Shown piece after piece: positions 13,242 to 24,382 of a stretch of 64,000 nt of DNA (position 1 is its first letter; each line of letters starts with the position of its first letter). The position numbers were made by a program, and so were the translations under genes. The notes beneath the pieces were generated by a model. The model saw nothing but the letters and a program-made list of their open reading frames with translations. It searched no databases and had not been told where the DNA came from. Where the stretch lies: assembly GCA_029224185.1 (NCBI GenBank), contig CM055191.1, forward strand, positions 19,481,760-19,545,759, in the 5' to 3' direction. Source of the DNA: Karalla daura (Eukaryota > Chordata > Actinopteri > Chaetodontiformes > Leiognathidae).

Positions 13242-13249
13242 TTACGTAA
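13242..13249. promoter_or_regulatory. PAR-bZIP/NFIL3 consensus palindrome
   Basis: TTACGTAA is the ideal site for HLF/TEF/DBP and NFIL3. An 8-mer can occur by chance, so it is recorded only because it lies 140 bp from the triple DR1. Confidence 0.25.
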
Positions 13250-13391
13250 GAAAACGTGCGCGCGTGTGCGTGCGTGCGCGCGTGCGCGTGCGGGAGTAGA
13301 GGGGGGGCAAGGCGACGCGGGACAGCGACGGGATGAGAGGCGGCGATAGTGACGCGCAGCCTGACACTGGAAGCAAATTACTCTTGAGGCG

Positions 13392-13411
13392 GGGTCAGAG
13401 GTCAGAGGTCA
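13392..13411 (+). promoter_or_regulatory. Triple DR1 nuclear-receptor element
   Basis: Three half-sites, GGGTCA, AGGTCA and AGGTCA, follow each other with single G spacers (starts 13392, 13399, 13406). DR1 is the site type of RXR/PPAR, HNF4 and COUP-TF. Three in a row is uncommon. No nearby gene is identified. Confidence 0.55.
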
Positions 13412-15047
13412 ACATCTGCACACAGGAGAGCGACCATCTGCTTGCGCGGTGGCGACGAGCGCGAGCTGCAGGAAGTCTGACGCCCGGGCCGCTCGACTCT
13501 GAGCTGCTCACTTCCTTCTGCCCTCGTCGAGCAGCGGTAACGGCCTCGCGTCACGAGTCACATGTCAAAGGCGAAGGTGAAAGTGACAGGACTGTATTTG
13601 GCAATCGGAGCCTTTTTCTTTTTTTTTTTACCCAGCCAGAAAAAAAACAGAAGCAAAAAGGGCGCAACAGATACCTTTGAGCATCGACACCCGTTATACA
13701 CTGCCATGCCTGCTGAACATCCACCCACATATGCACACGATGGTTGTACAACGCACGGCGCGACTGAGCTGTGGTGTTGAAATGCCACGCTACCGGTGCT
13801 GCTAACCGATCGCACCGCACTGCGATCACGCACTTCCCGTGACTTCCTGTCGTCACGCGGGGGCACAGCTGGTCTGACGACGGCTTTCCGGTGTCCCTCA
13901 TCACATCTCATCTCGCTTGGGCGCTTGGGACAGGTAGACAGGGTTGTGATCCTTCGAAGGGCTAGAAATGAGCGTCCTCCACCTCCGCGTGGGAGGCCAA
14001 GGACACTGGTGGAGCTGCGCGGGGTTGGAAAGCCTTCCCCTGTTATTTTCAAGCTCCACACGTGCCACAAAAGAGCTTATCGGGCATTAGCGGAGTGAAG
14101 CGACATGGGGTTTACAGCCTGATTCTCTTTCGCAAGAGGTGTGTTTAAGTTTCACAGCAAATCTTGCTTTTTTTTTGGTTGGGCCAATCACTGGCTCCAG
14201 TGCCACTGGCTGCCACCGGCTCACAGATAACAGTGGCGGTCTGCGCCGCCCTCCACACTGGGAATCAGAGGGGACGGTCGGAGGTGGGACCGGCCGAGAG
14301 GACAAGTCGGCTCAGCGGCCACTCAGCCGTGAACGTCTGGCTGGACTACAGACGCTTGGCCACCCACAGGAGCAATGTTTGCCTCCAGGGCCGCTGCTTC
14401 ATCGGCTTCCTGCTCTCCTCGCACAAGGCTCTTTGCTCTCAGAGATAGATCATTTCACCGCATCGCACGTCACTTATCGCGCCTTTCTAGTAAACTAGAA
14501 AGATGGACACTCGCTCCTGCTGCAAGAATTCTGTCAGAACATACGTGCGTTATTCCCGGTCCACTCTGGTCCATGTTACTCCGGGTTTTTTGTACGTTTC
14601 TGGGAGCGCTGCTACGGAACTTCCCCCTCAGAAGAGCACATCGCGGCTCCGGGGAGATATTAGACCAGCAGAAAAAAAACAATACACTCGACGGCTCTCT
14701 GCTTCGCGCACGTATTTGTTTTGCTTTGTTACGCCCGGGCCGCCTCCCTGCTCCCGGGGGTGTCCTTGTCACACAGCCTCAGGCCTGAAGCGCTCGCTCA
14801 GCGCTCCGCCATGGAGAGACACAAGGCGTGCCACCTGGGGCCTGCTACCTAATGATCCACGTTACAAGCTCTCCGCTCAGATCTGCACGCCGGATCTCCA
14901 GCTCCACCATCTGCTGTGGTCACCACAGTGAGGAGCTGACACACTCCAGGCCGTGACGCCACAGCCGAGGACAGGATTTTCAGCCAGGGTAGCACCCTGG
15001 CTTGACTGCCAGCGCCACGCCTCAGGCGAGACTAACAAAACCTTTTT

Positions 15048-15052
<5 letters not shown>

Positions 15053-15082
<30 letters not shown>
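15053..15082. repeat. GT dinucleotide repeat
   Basis: Fifteen GT units after a T9 run. Confidence 0.9.
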
Positions 15083-15084
<2 letters not shown>

Positions 15085-15428
15085 TAGCAGGTGAGGTGAC
15101 TCAACCTGTCTGCCAAGAGCAAGCGCAGACAGGAGGGGAAGTGAGAGAAGAGAGGAAACTTGTGAGTCTTCGGGGACGGAAATTGACAAACCTCAGCCAG
15201 TCACCTGCAAAACACAGGAAGAGGGCGCAGGCAAAGACGCACTTGCAGCGCCGAGCTGGGGGGAAAAACCTCATTTGGATCATTTCGTCTGAGCCACCAA
15301 AACTTTTCGTCGCGCTGCACGAAATACGGCACACCGAGCCTGCTGGCGTGGGTCTGTCTGGTTGGCGGAGACGGGGGAATGCCAAGTGACGCACGCGATG
15401 CCTGTGCAACCCTCCTGGCATTTTTTCT

Positions 15429-15456
15429 CCCCCCTCCCCCCCCCCCCCCCCCCCCC
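15429..15456. repeat. Poly-C run
   Basis: About 27 C interrupted by one T. It is the longest C run in the window. Confidence 0.85.
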
Positions 15457-16841
15457 GGCTGCGCCGAGGCAAATTCTTCGCAACGCAAAGGAATGCAAAG
15501 CAAGGCATTCCTGGGACTGGCCCAGCCCAGGTAGTCGCAGACAAACACAAGGCGCCCTCGCTGCTACGCGAAGGTGAAGCTCCAGCTGCTGGCATCCCAG
15601 CTCGGTAGACACCGACGCAGCCTCACGTTCCGCCGAGCGATGACGTTCCGCAAAATCCTTAGGATGTTCCCATATCCGTCAGTGCGGCTCCGATCCGTTT
15701 GTAGGACAAAATGCAATCGCGTTATCTGACGACGCACAAAAGCAGCGCCTTGATTTCCAGGTTACGCGGCGCAGCTGATGAAAACGATCCATGCGCCGCG
15801 TTTGTCGACTGAAGGGAGCTTTTAAAGGGCGAGGATTAAAGCCGCATGCCCTCTGTATCAACAGCCTGAGGTTACCTTAGTGTTCCCTGGCTGGAGGACA
15901 TTCAGGGCTGCGGGCTTTGACAAATCAGTGCAGTTCAGAACCAAGCGGCCACTCATGTGTAAGTGCTTTATTTATAGTCGGTGCATAGCAGCGACGGTAA
16001 GCGAGAATGTCACTGGCTTTGAGGAAAAACTCGCTTTATTTACATAAAACTAACGGACTTTGCGGAGAAATGACAGCCTGGATCTTGTCATACGCTTGTG
16101 CGAGCTGCTGGCACATCTCAGCGGTTCCTCTCCACAGCAGACCATCAGTGCGGAGAGGAACAGCTGTTCTGTTTTGCAAACTCAATCCGTATGTTGTCCT
16201 GTGACAGGCCTCCACTGTTTTCATGTAAAGTTGAGTAACAAGTGGAGCTTTCCCCAGACCAGTCCTTGATTGGGATGCAGAGTGATGTAATACTTGATGT
16301 CCCACAGGCTCGAACACTGTATATTTCTGTGTAGAAGCCACTGGCCAGTTGCGAAATGAAATGAGTCCTTAGTATTGTGAAATCTCTGGCAACAGGTTCA
16401 TGTGTGTATGTAGTGTATGCGGTCACACTCTAATGTACAATATCACAAGAATGAAGTGCAGGGAGCAGCCAGTGTATTTTCACAAATAGTTAACCACAAC
16501 ACTGCCGAGGTAGGTTGAGAGGAAGTTTACACTACAGGTTCCCTTTTCGTGCATACCCCTCCTCGTACAGGCACAGAACTCCATGTTAAATCTTACAGTT
16601 TAAAGGAAACTCTCCTCTATGCATGTCGCCTTCCTACATTTACCACAGGATTTACATTTCCAAGAATCAACTTGACCTCCTCATTAATTCGGCGCATATA
16701 TAAACCACGGTCGACGCACACATCGGGTAGATTTCGAGATAAACAACAAGCTTCCCCGTTGGTCTGTTGCCACCCAAACACTCGGTTGTCTCCATTGGCA
16801 AACACCGTGGAGCAATAACAAAACCCCGCATTTTACCGCAT

Positions 16842-16859
16842 TCGTCGACCGGTCGACGA
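16842..16859. other. Perfect 18-bp palindrome
   Basis: TCGTCGACCGGTCGACGA equals its own reverse complement and contains four CpGs. It lies in the CpG-rich domain. Its function is unknown. Confidence 0.85.
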
Positions 16860-17459
16860 GCCAAAAAGTGAGCCGAAGTAAAGACAAGCACCTAGCTGTT
16901 GACACCAGGCCCGGAGTCTAATTATCCATTTTGTGTACTATCCGCAGGGAGCGAATCCGCGCTACATGTCCAGATGTGGCCGCTGACTGTGGGCAGGGAG
17001 AGGGCGGCGGGGAGGGGGCTGCTGGGGGGCGACAGCGTCAAAAAGCACATGACAAAAACAGTGACACTGTCTGGTAGCAGGGATGCTTTTAAAACAACGC
17101 GTACGGCTACGTGTAGTTACGCTGAGTCGGACGGCCGCGTTAATGTCACATTTCCTCGAGTCCAATGTGGCGTAAACAAGTCAAGTCGACGTAGATACCA
17201 GTAGTAATGCGGTAGTAGCGTGTGTTGTGGAGCTTTGTGTGTTGGTTTGTTTTGGTGGACTGAACCAGTGTGCACACATACCCTTCTCCGGTCAGCCTGT
17301 GTCAAATGCATCCACAGCTGAGGCTCGCACTGGGTGGAGGCGAGCTGTCAGTCTTCCTCCAGCAGCTGGACAACGGTGGTAGCGGCGGCAACTGCGACAG
17401 TAACACCTCTCCCCCCCGTGCGTGGCGAGCCGTAGTAGCGAAGCGTCTCCGAGAGGGGG

Positions 17460-17493
17460 GAAGGGAAAAAAAAGAAAGGAAAAGGAAAAAAGA

Positions 17494-17531
<38 letters not shown>
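17460..17531. repeat. Purine tract plus CA repeat
   Basis: A GA-rich purine tract (about 17460-17496) runs directly into about 17 CA units. It is the first element of the microsatellite cluster at the composition boundary. Confidence 0.9.
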
Positions 17532-17532
<1 letters not shown>

Positions 17533-17620
17533 CGTGTCTCGGTGCTTCCTGATTTAGGTACAGTGGTGATGATGGTGTTTGTGAGGGGTGGGGCGGAATG
17601 CAGCTCCGAGAACTGCACGC

Positions 17621-17641
17621 CAGCAGCAGCAGCAGCAGCAC
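17621..17641. repeat. CAG/AGC trinucleotide repeat
   Basis: Seven CAG units. It is open in one frame as poly-Q, but I see no gene around it. Confidence 0.85.
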
Positions 17642-17686
17642 GTTGGTGCACGTCTGTGCATGATGAGCAGCCCGTGCTTCATTGCA

Positions 17687-17688
<2 letters not shown>

Positions 17689-17772
<84 letters not shown>
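17689..17772. repeat. GT dinucleotide repeat of 42 units
   Basis: Perfect 84-bp GT array, likely highly polymorphic. It marks the drop from CpG-rich to AT-rich DNA. Confidence 0.95.
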
Positions 17773-17776
<4 letters not shown>

Positions 17777-17936
17777 AGGAAATGACTCAAAATGACTCAA
17801 ACACCGAAGGGTGTGCTGTGTCGTGGTCATTGGTCGGCGACAGTTTCACTGCCCTGCTCATGGGCACTGGTGCCATCTGATCTAATTAATTAGGCAACCT
17901 CATTTCCTCCCCTCATACAGTATTATCGCCCTATCT

Positions 17937-17977
17937 ATGTGTGTGTGTGTGTGTGTGTTCGTGCGCGCGCGCGCGTG
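17937..17977. repeat. GT then CG alternating repeat, Z-DNA-prone
   Basis: A GT array runs into GTGCGCGCGCGCGCGTG. Alternating purine-pyrimidine with a CG core is the strongest known Z-DNA-forming pattern. Confidence 0.85.
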
Positions 17978-20707
17978 TTAATCAATTACCAGTCAGCTGT
18001 ATTGATCCCACCCGAGCAAATCTACATTTTTGTCAGCAGTAAACAATAAAAAAGGTAAATAACTGTTTTGTAAACAGAACCAATGTTATAATAGCGGGAT
18101 AAGGCTGCTATTTTTAGACTATTATTAGTTTCTTCAGGGTGCCCTGCACACTATGAAGGACCTCTGTTTTCTCTGCAGGTGGATGCAGCTGTTATTGCAG
18201 CAGTTCAATTTATAGTTTTAAATGTTAATGTCCAAATCCTAGATGTTTCCTGGTGTATTGAGTGGTCGCGAGTGTAGTTCTACTGCAATGGCTTCACACA
18301 TGTAATTACATTACTGTGGATGTTGTATCGAAGCAGATCCATTTATTCCTTTTGTTATACCCTTTTGTTAAACGTAAAGATGCTCTGCATTCATCCTTTG
18401 ACCAATTCTTACATTAATAAGTATCAGCCAGCTACATTCAATGGATTTTGGCATATTTTTTCACCACAGGTGTCTATTTTAACTGAAATAGCATATTCAA
18501 ATCAGAACTGTTTATCACTTCACAATGTCTTTACTTTTGCCAGCGCTGTATATAATGCAGGAAACAGTTTATGAATAACACTTCAACAAAAACTTTGTAA
18601 GCAGATGTGATTCTGCTGGCTCCTGCAAAATTGTCTCCACATAAATCAATATTGTCGACTCAGAAATATCAAATAAACAAAAAACATCCTTTGTTTTATG
18701 AATTTTATTGATTTTTTCAGAAGTTGTAGCAGCCCTGGAAGAAGGTTAGTATCTTTTGTTTTAGGTTTGTGGAATGAAACTAAATATACTGTATATCTTT
18801 TTTCCAATTATATCACCAAACACTGCACAAATGTGCTTTGCACAGTCATGGGTGTAATTTAAGCAAAGTTTTGAGCTGTCTCAGAAAACAATAGCGTGTT
18901 GCTCTAGCAGTGTTTTTTGGTCCCGGGATTTTTGTAATGGTTTGTTCATCTTTCATTGTGCCTGACAGAAATGTTCCAAAGCACTATTAACATAAATTAT
19001 TTCTTCACCTTCCTGCTGTAATTCCATAATAGCTACCTGGCAGTATCTGGGAGCCCAGGAACCAAATTTAGTGCTGTTTGCTGATGGAAGAGGACTCAGA
19101 ACTTGTCAGGGCACCAAAAGTTGTCTTAATTCTTATCGTCTCAAAGCACCAAAGTAAAACTGTTAAACTTCAGTGACCTTGAAGATGAAGTCGGACTGAG
19201 AGTGGGCTGCAGAGATAGAACTCCAGGCGAGCAAAACTAACCTTTAAAATACAATGTTTATTTTTCAATCATAACTCAATAGAGATCTGTGACCGTTGGT
19301 CAAAACCCAAACATCTCTATCCAACACGCTGCTAAAATAATGTGTCCATTGATCTTCCTTGGACAAAATGCCAACAAATATGTTGCGTTTAGCCATAGAA
19401 CCATCTCCTTTTTAACCAATATGTAGGTCAGATACAGCCATTAGTTAAGTCATTCACCATACATTACATCATACATTATATTACATTCATTCACCTCTTT
19501 CATCTGCCATATACTGGAAGCTGACAATACCTTAATAACAAATGTGTAATACAAGAGATTCATCATCGTGATGCAAGGTCTGTGAGGTGATGATGTCACC
19601 AGCAAGGATGTAGTCCTTGTGTGTTATCCCTCCCACAGGGTCCATTTTGGATTTCATATTTCAGTGTATTTCATCTTACTATGCTTTATTTTTTGTTTTA
19701 CTTAGAGCTTTGATCACTCTGCTGCACTCACTGAGCTGTTATCTATGAAACGAGGATGAATTAGGATGTTTGCCAAACCCAAAAGGCATGTCAATGTTGA
19801 CCTGCTCTATTCCCTTCAATTTTGTTCATTGATTTTTTTTTTCTTTCATTTAGTTTTGGAGCCCAATTTGAATGAATCACTTCCATTAGCTGTTTCATCC
19901 CTTCTCCTTTTTAGCTATGAGACAATGGAAACAAAGGCATGTTATAAAAGAAACTGAATTCAACTGAGACCTAAAGAGTGAGGAAACAGAACACAAACTG
20001 CATCTTCTAATTAGTCATAGACATCGATCAATGTAACTCTAAGCAGGGCATGTCTGTGTGACTCTGGGATCCCCACTACTCTGACCTTAATTCCCGGCAT
20101 GTTACTATCCTCTAGTGATGACGCATGCTTGCATTCACCATATATAACCATGCCCTTCATCTAAGTTAATTATGTAAGGATGGTCACACACTGCAATTAC
20201 AACTCTGACACTGATGGACTGCCTTTGTTTTTGTTTTTGTTTGTTCATTCACCAAAGAACTGGACAAAGTCTGGTCACTCCCAATCCACGTTTCTGTTGT
20301 TTTTTTTGTTTTTTTTTAACAGACCATAGGCTGCAGTTTTTAGTATCCTAACAGGGTGCCCTTTGAGAGCGAAATAGTAGTGTGTTTCAAGGAGTGAGAT
20401 TTTGCAGAGTCATAGTTAAGGGTCATGATTTACAAAACCATAGCAATCCCGCTATAAGATGATCTGATTTGATGCTGTAATGTGATGATGCAGCGGTGAC
20501 CAGAGAAATCAAATCGCCCGTGATAATGTATCCGGAGGACTGGGGCCAATCCATCCTGAATGGGAACTCCTGATAGTGGCTGTGGCTGCAGGGTTGGGCA
20601 GAGGGACTGAAGGGTGGGGGGTTGTGGGTGCAGAGCTGACAGAATCCAGGGAGATCAGCCCACAGCAGAGAAAATGACTCATCATCGTCGGCCGTATGAT
20701 AATGACA

Positions 20708-20727
20708 ATAATAATAATAATAATAAG
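20708..20727. repeat. AAT trinucleotide repeat
   Basis: About six and a half ATA/AAT units. Confidence 0.85.
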
Positions 20728-23700
20728 CCATTAGCTAAGAGCCCGGAACGATGTGGACAAAGATACTGTAACCCATTGTCATGGAGATAGCCCGGCCTCA
20801 GTTGAGGTAATGGCCGTAAAACAGCATGGATTATCCATCACGCTTACTCGGGGGAAGGGAATCTATGTATCCGTGTAAAAGGAAACATGCTCTTTTTGCT
20901 CAGCAAGATGTATGCAGTCATATTTCCTTGACTCCAAAAGAGAGCTGGTGCTACCCTTGGTTATTGATTGAAAACAAAGCTCACTGAGAATCACAAACCA
21001 TACACTGTCTCTGGTTGCAGACGAGGACAGATGGTGAATTACTGGCCTGAAGCAGACACATCCTCATGATTTCATGTTTTTATGTATGGCTAGATGTTTT
21101 GCTTGATTACTTACTGGAAATATATCCAGGTGTCTTGCTCTCATCTGTATTTGTTTGTAATGTAATTAGCCTGATTGAAAGTGCTCATGCATGCAGCATG
21201 GAGATGGATTTTTGCTCATCCTTAACTAAAAGGTTCATTTAGATGTCAATTATAGATCTCTGGGTATATGTCTACAATTTTCCATATCATGATGTTTTCA
21301 TAGGAGCAGCACCACATCAGGGATGTCTAAAAATAAAGACTTTACTGGGTGAGCAACATCCGACAAAGCTCGCTTGCATTCACTCAAGTGAGCAAAGAGA
21401 GGCAATCTGCAGGAACATGCAACTTAAATCTAAGAATTTAAATGTAGCTGCCATCAAAATGAGAAAACAAACTGTCATTTTTCATTAAGCGAAAACTGCT
21501 TCCAATGATTAACCTTAACTCGTCACCTTCACTAATACTTAATGTTGTTTATCATTCATTTATTTATCATATATCATCAAAAGAAGCATTAAAATTAGAA
21601 TAATTAAAATGACTGTTGTAGGCACACAAGCCTTGGACACACCCCAATGAACCTGCTCGTCACTGACATCTGCATCTTGACAGTTTGTGGCACGGCACTG
21701 AGTGTCAACAGCAGTAATCTGCTTCTGGATCTACAAATTCTGCCATTATAGTGTTGTCTGAATAGCCTAGGTCATTGGTGCACAGGAACAAAATGAAAGA
21801 AAGCCTTTTAGGACGAGATCACAGTCTTACTCCGTTTAACTTTGATAGCACACGCTAAATCCATTGCTAAGAATTTATCTGTAACACTATCTGTTCAAAA
21901 ATAAGGAGCCGTATGATGAATTCACACCTGTCCGGTTGCTCTCCTCTGAGCTGCGCCGGAAGCAGTTGTTTTGAATTACCACCAGGAACTTATCACCACA
22001 CCTATCGAATACACAAAATACACAAAATATAGTGTAGAGAGATCATCTGCTTTCCCAGAAGCTTAGATAAACCCATCTCCCAGTGGCTTGTTTCACAATT
22101 TTCATAATCTCAAGCCACCACCAGTTCCCCCACAATCAGATTTCAAGAAACACAGACACCCCAAGGTCTCCTCCTATTTACCAGTCATAACTTCTCATGT
22201 GAACCTCTCATTGCGTATTGAACAGTGGATCTAAATGCAGGGTAAGTAATTTGTGGCAGCAGGGAGCTGTCAATAAAATGAGAAGTAAACAAAAGCTGTC
22301 TGTTTTCCGAGCCACGTACCGCATGATGTGCAGTATGTTCTGCAAGCTGCTACCTATTTAACATCAGTATGAAGCGGTTAAACTGATTTATTTTGCAGCA
22401 TGATAAACTAAGCTTCCCCAGCTTCTGGTATTGGATTTTTTTTAGAGGTAAGCATGAGATATCCAGCACAAATATGGCAAATAGAAGAAGCCAGATTCAC
22501 CAGTGTTTTGCAGCAGTGACTCATGGCAAAGCTCTGTAAGTTAGGGGTCGTCCGCACTGCATTCCCCCTGCTTTGAAAGCTCGATGTTGCCCTTGTCCTT
22601 ATTTCAATTAAACTTTTCATAAAACCTGTTGATTGATAGTATTTTTGCATGAATTTGAATAGCTCAACAAAACAAACTCGATAAAACACCCACAAGCAGC
22701 TGCAACACTAGCCAAGTGTGAAGCTGTGACACTGAGCGCAAAATTGGCAAAGTAATTGAGGCAGCGACCTCAGTATTCAACCAAGAGATTTCAGAACCTT
22801 TAATTCAAAGAGATGTCTCTCATTTTACTAATGCTGACATGAATTCATTCTGAACGTTCAAGGTTACTGAAAATGTGGTTCAAGCAAAGTACCTCCACCT
22901 GAAGGGCACTTTAGGGTGTCTGTGAGCAGTGGCACCTTATCTCTACACATTTGACTAATGACCTCCAAGAAACATGATGGATATTAAACATTGCCTGGTT
23001 TCACCTTTTTGAGTTTAATCACGCAGAGTAGGGAAAAGCCGAGATAACATCGCCCACACAGAGCCAAGCTACGACCACTGCCAGGCACGACAATAAATAC
23101 AAATCATTCACACAAAGACTCTCATCCTGCGCAGGGCTTGACTGATAAGGCTGATAGCCACAGCTGTATGCTTCAGCTATAAAGGACGTGTGGTGCTGAT
23201 ACCAATGATAGCTTCAATAAATGCAGCCAAATGTATAAGGACTTTATTTGACAAAACTAAATATTAGGATTTCATTTCACCTGGATGTTTGCCTTTATGC
23301 TGTGAGAAAATGTACCAGCCCTGTATAACACAGTATGAGCCACACTCTCACATTTTAACTGAAGTGTTCAACCTTTTGTTAAGGATTGAGCGCATTCTCT
23401 GTTGTCTTGAAAAATTAAAGTAATCAAAATGCTTCATCGCATTGAATTTTCAAAGCCAGAAGTCTCACAGGTTCACAATGACTGCTAACTCCTCATTAAG
23501 CCTTGATCCCAGAAACATTATACAAATGCTTAAGAGTGACTTGCTTTGTATTGCTGATGTAAAATATGCAGTGCGTCATGCCAGATTCCATTCAGGGATG
23601 CAAACCAGAGGGCACAGCCCTAATTTGTAAAACAGCATCCTCTGCTGAGAGAAACCCCGTGCAAAGTGCTACAGCAACACAAGCAGAAAACTAGATTAAC

Positions 23701-23923
23701 AGCACAGGTTTGTGTGGAGCTGAGAACGTGGCCAATGTGATTATGCATCCCAGAGTGTTTGAGGTGTTGTTTGCTTGAAACCACAGTGCTGAACCTGTAT
23801 CACTCAGATAAATCAAATCTGTTTTGAGACAGTGGGTGTGAGCCAGGCTTAGCTGCAGGAGAGAGCTGGGAGGAGTGGCTTGTATGAGTAGTACCTGACA
23901 AAGGTGTGTATGTAAAGTAGTGT

Positions 23924-24124
<201 letters not shown>

Positions 24125-24366
24125 CCAGAAGAGGGGAGCAACTGTTTTCCTGGAGCACTTGGGAGGACCCAGATGGGGAGGGCAGGACTCTGTTGTGTGA
24201 GGCTGGAACAGCTTTCTGACTATTTTACCCACTGATGTTGATCCACCAAAACACACAGACGGGAATCACTGCACCACAACACTCAGATACGCATCAAAAG
24301 ATGATCTTTAGATGGCCGTCACAATTAGGTTTTTAAGAAGTGTTAAACATCTCTCTCTATATAAAA

Positions 24367-24382
24367 TAGCCCCACCTAGTGG
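24367..24382 (-). promoter_or_regulatory. CTCF-like motif
   Basis: On the - strand it reads CCACTAGGTGGGGCTA, matching 15 of 16 positions of CCASYAGRKGGCRSYA. It lies between the CpG-rich domain and galr1. Occupancy is inferred only. Confidence 0.4.

Larger units (their letters stand above)
1..17500. other. GC-rich, CpG-dense domain without a recognised gene
   Basis: By eye CpG is frequent almost throughout, in strong contrast to DNA after about 18 kb. Open frames exist on both strands but overlap, lack splice-supported continuation and match no family I know; they are what GC-rich DNA gives by chance. The domain could be a methylation-free regulatory domain of a developmental gene outside the window (inferred). 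Confidence 0.5.

Noticed and set aside
13558..14070. 170-codon open frame on the - strand
   Set aside because: It includes a poly-T/poly-A derived Lys and Phe stretch, overlaps open frames on the other strand, and matches nothing I know.
16036..16200. Helical-looking - strand peptide (TAEMCQQLAQAYDKIQAVIS)
   Set aside because: No convincing splice sites or partner exon, and the + strand is also open.
17302..17830. Open frames of repeated Cys-Val or His-Thr
   Set aside because: They are translations of CA/GT microsatellites.
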